Assembly (NCBI RefSeq): GCF_032118995.1
Contig: NC_092656.1
Location: forward strand, 17,734,694-17,798,693
DNA from: Asterias amurensis
Taxonomy: Eukaryota; Echinodermata; Asteroidea; Forcipulatida; Asteriidae
Reading direction: 5' to 3'
DNA: 64,000 nucleotides
Part shown: positions 62,348 to 64,000 of the stretch, in pieces
Layout of the letters: the number at the start of each line of letters is the position of its first letter
Position numbering within the stretch: the stretch's first letter is position 1
Notes under the pieces: generated by a model
Seen by the model: the letters and a program-made list of their open reading frames with translations, nothing else
What the model was told of the DNA's origin: nothing
Database searches by the model: none
Made by a program: the position numbers and the translations under genes

Positions 62348-62818
62348 ATGTCTGGACGCGGAAAGAGCGGTAAGGCCCGAAGCAAGGCAAAGAGTCGATC
62401 CTCCAGGGCCGGACTTCAATTTCCCGTTGGTAGAGTACACCGCTTCTTGAGGAAGGGCAACTACGCTCAGCGCGTTGGTGCTGGCGCCCCTGTCTACTTG
62501 GCGGCAGTCATGGAGTACCTCACGGCAGAAATACTGGAACTGGCTGGTAATGCTGCTCGAGACAACAAGAAATCATATCTGAAATGCTGTTCATTGAGCA
62601 GCAAGTATATTAATCTGATTTTTGAGGAACGGCCATGGAAGAGGGGCTTGCCCCGTCCAGGCCACGGGTTGGCCCGGTTTCGCACTACATCCGGGATATC
62701 GGCCCACTCCCCTCACGGGGATAATATCAAATACAAAGTCAGAATTCGTTTAGTCTCAACGCCTGTTTACTGTGTTGGTATTCAAGTCTATTTGCTTTGT
62801 TTGACAACAAGTCGATAA
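62348..62818 (+). pseudogene. H2A: Truncated H2A fused to U2 sequence, unit 9
   Basis: The H2A promoter and first 76 codons (to NKKS) are unchanged, then the frame enters U2 RNA sequence and the U2-H4 spacer, giving an 156-codon open frame with 80 non-histone residues. The C-terminal part of the fold, the RNDEEL acidic-patch segment, the docking domain and the 3' stem-loop are gone. A transcript would have to run to the H4 stem-loop at 63286-63301 and would then also carry the H4 frame. The product would not form a normal H2A; whether it is made is unknown. Confidence 0.95.
62576..62707 (+). pseudogene. RNU2: 5'-truncated U2 snRNA remnant, unit 9
   Basis: U2 nt 58 to the end. The U6-pairing region, the branch-point recognition sequence and the 5' half of stem IIa are lost with the promoter. 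The Sm site and stems III and IV remain but cannot make a working U2. Confidence 0.95.
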
Positions 62819-62923
62819 TGTTGCTGGCCCACACGTCCGCAATGCAAGCCATAAGATACTCTACTCTGGTCAGGTTGAATTCATTCGCTCTCGTCAGCCA
62901 GTTGAACCATTGTCTTGTCTTGA

Positions 62924-63253
<330 letters not shown>

Positions 63254-63256
<3 letters not shown>

Positions 63257-64000
63257 GCCCAACGAATCCCCACATTGAAAACAACGGCTCTTTTCAGAGC
63301 CACCACAAAATCAAAAAAGAGAGAATTACAGATGGTTGTATTTTGGTTTCCCCACCCACTCACTGCCTTGTCCTTGTTTGTTATTTTTCTTCTGTAATAA
63401 TATTCAAGCAAAATTAGTTTTTTTAAATTAATACATGGTATTTTGTAGGGCAACTATCCCAGAAAAAAATAAATAAACATACAACCACACCACATCTAGA
63501 CTTTTTGGTTTGTTTAAGGCTGAACCCCTTTGCCAAAATTAAAAACGATGGATCTAGCTCTTTTTAGTGTTGCGTCTAATTGTTGATAGAAGGTTGTCCG
63601 TGTTTTTTTCCCCCCTTTCTACAATTCACGTACGTGGATGGCTGTTACTATAAATATTCAAGCAGATCAAGTGAGTAATACGTTAACGAGTCCTTGTCGC
63701 TCATGCTTTCTCTCTCTCTCTCTCTCTCGGTATTTTCGCCCTCAAGAAATTTAGTCTCATAAAAGGGCGAGGGAGGGCAACCGTAATCTGTAAAGCATGT
63801 TTATTTTCCGCTTACTCTATTTTTGTTTCTCATGTGCCATTAAGCAGCTAGCTCCGTCCGTGCGAAATTGGTGACCACTCAAGCGGTTCTGGCGGCACTG
63901 GGGGGCTGGCCAATCGCGTCCCCGCTTTTGTCAGAGGCGATCCTTGAACGGACATCCCAACCCTTTAAGAAGAGCTGCTCGTGAAACTGCACCACAACAT
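63254..64000 (+). repeat. Histone repeat unit 10 (partial)
   Basis: H4 3' end, H4-H3 spacer and the H3 promoter (CCAAT 63910-63914, TTTAAGA 63964-63970). The window stops 22 bases before the expected H3 ATG, so the array continues to the right. Confidence 0.97.

Overview
The window is eukaryotic DNA, most likely from an echinoderm and probably a sea star. The reasons are intronless replication-dependent core histone genes ending in stem-loop plus purine-rich processing signals, Cys73 in H4 (a known echinoderm trait), cap sites of the PyCATTCPu type known from sea urchin histone genes, and echinoderm-style MITEs and a foldback element. The one-strand order H2B-H2A-H4-H3 without H1 matches, as I recall, the published sea star arrangement; this was not checked. 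The species cannot be named from the sequence.

Positions 1-15823 are AT-rich flank with no convincing gene. They hold at least six non-autonomous DNA transposons (MITEs at 3147-3574, 3997-4524, 5290-5657, 6148-6444 partial, 6951-7456, 9435-9778), a small element at 12248-12403, and a 2.6 kb foldback element (12477-15059) built from palindrome-bearing 37-bp tandem units with long inverted arms and a target-site duplication.

Positions 15824-64000 are a head-to-tail histone array on the + strand. It starts exactly at an H4 stop codon and runs off the right edge. The unit is 5423 bp: H3, H2B, H2A, U2 snRNA, H4. Nine units plus a partial tenth are visible. Most differences are one C in a poly-C tract and a few substitutions. 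Unit 3 lacks 281 bp of the H2A-U2 spacer. Unit 9 has a 1097-bp deletion that fuses the first 76 codons of H2A to the 3' two thirds of U2, destroying both genes.

The most interesting feature is the full-length U2 snRNA gene between H2A and H4 in every intact unit. It has the branch-point recognition sequence, an Sm site, and stems that differ from human U2 by compensatory changes. A spliceosomal RNA is thus locked into the copy number and homogenisation of the core histone genes. All five products are RNAs made by Pol II without a normal poly(A) tail and needed in bulk in early embryos, so sharing one array, and perhaps one nuclear body, is a plausible but unproven reason for the linkage.
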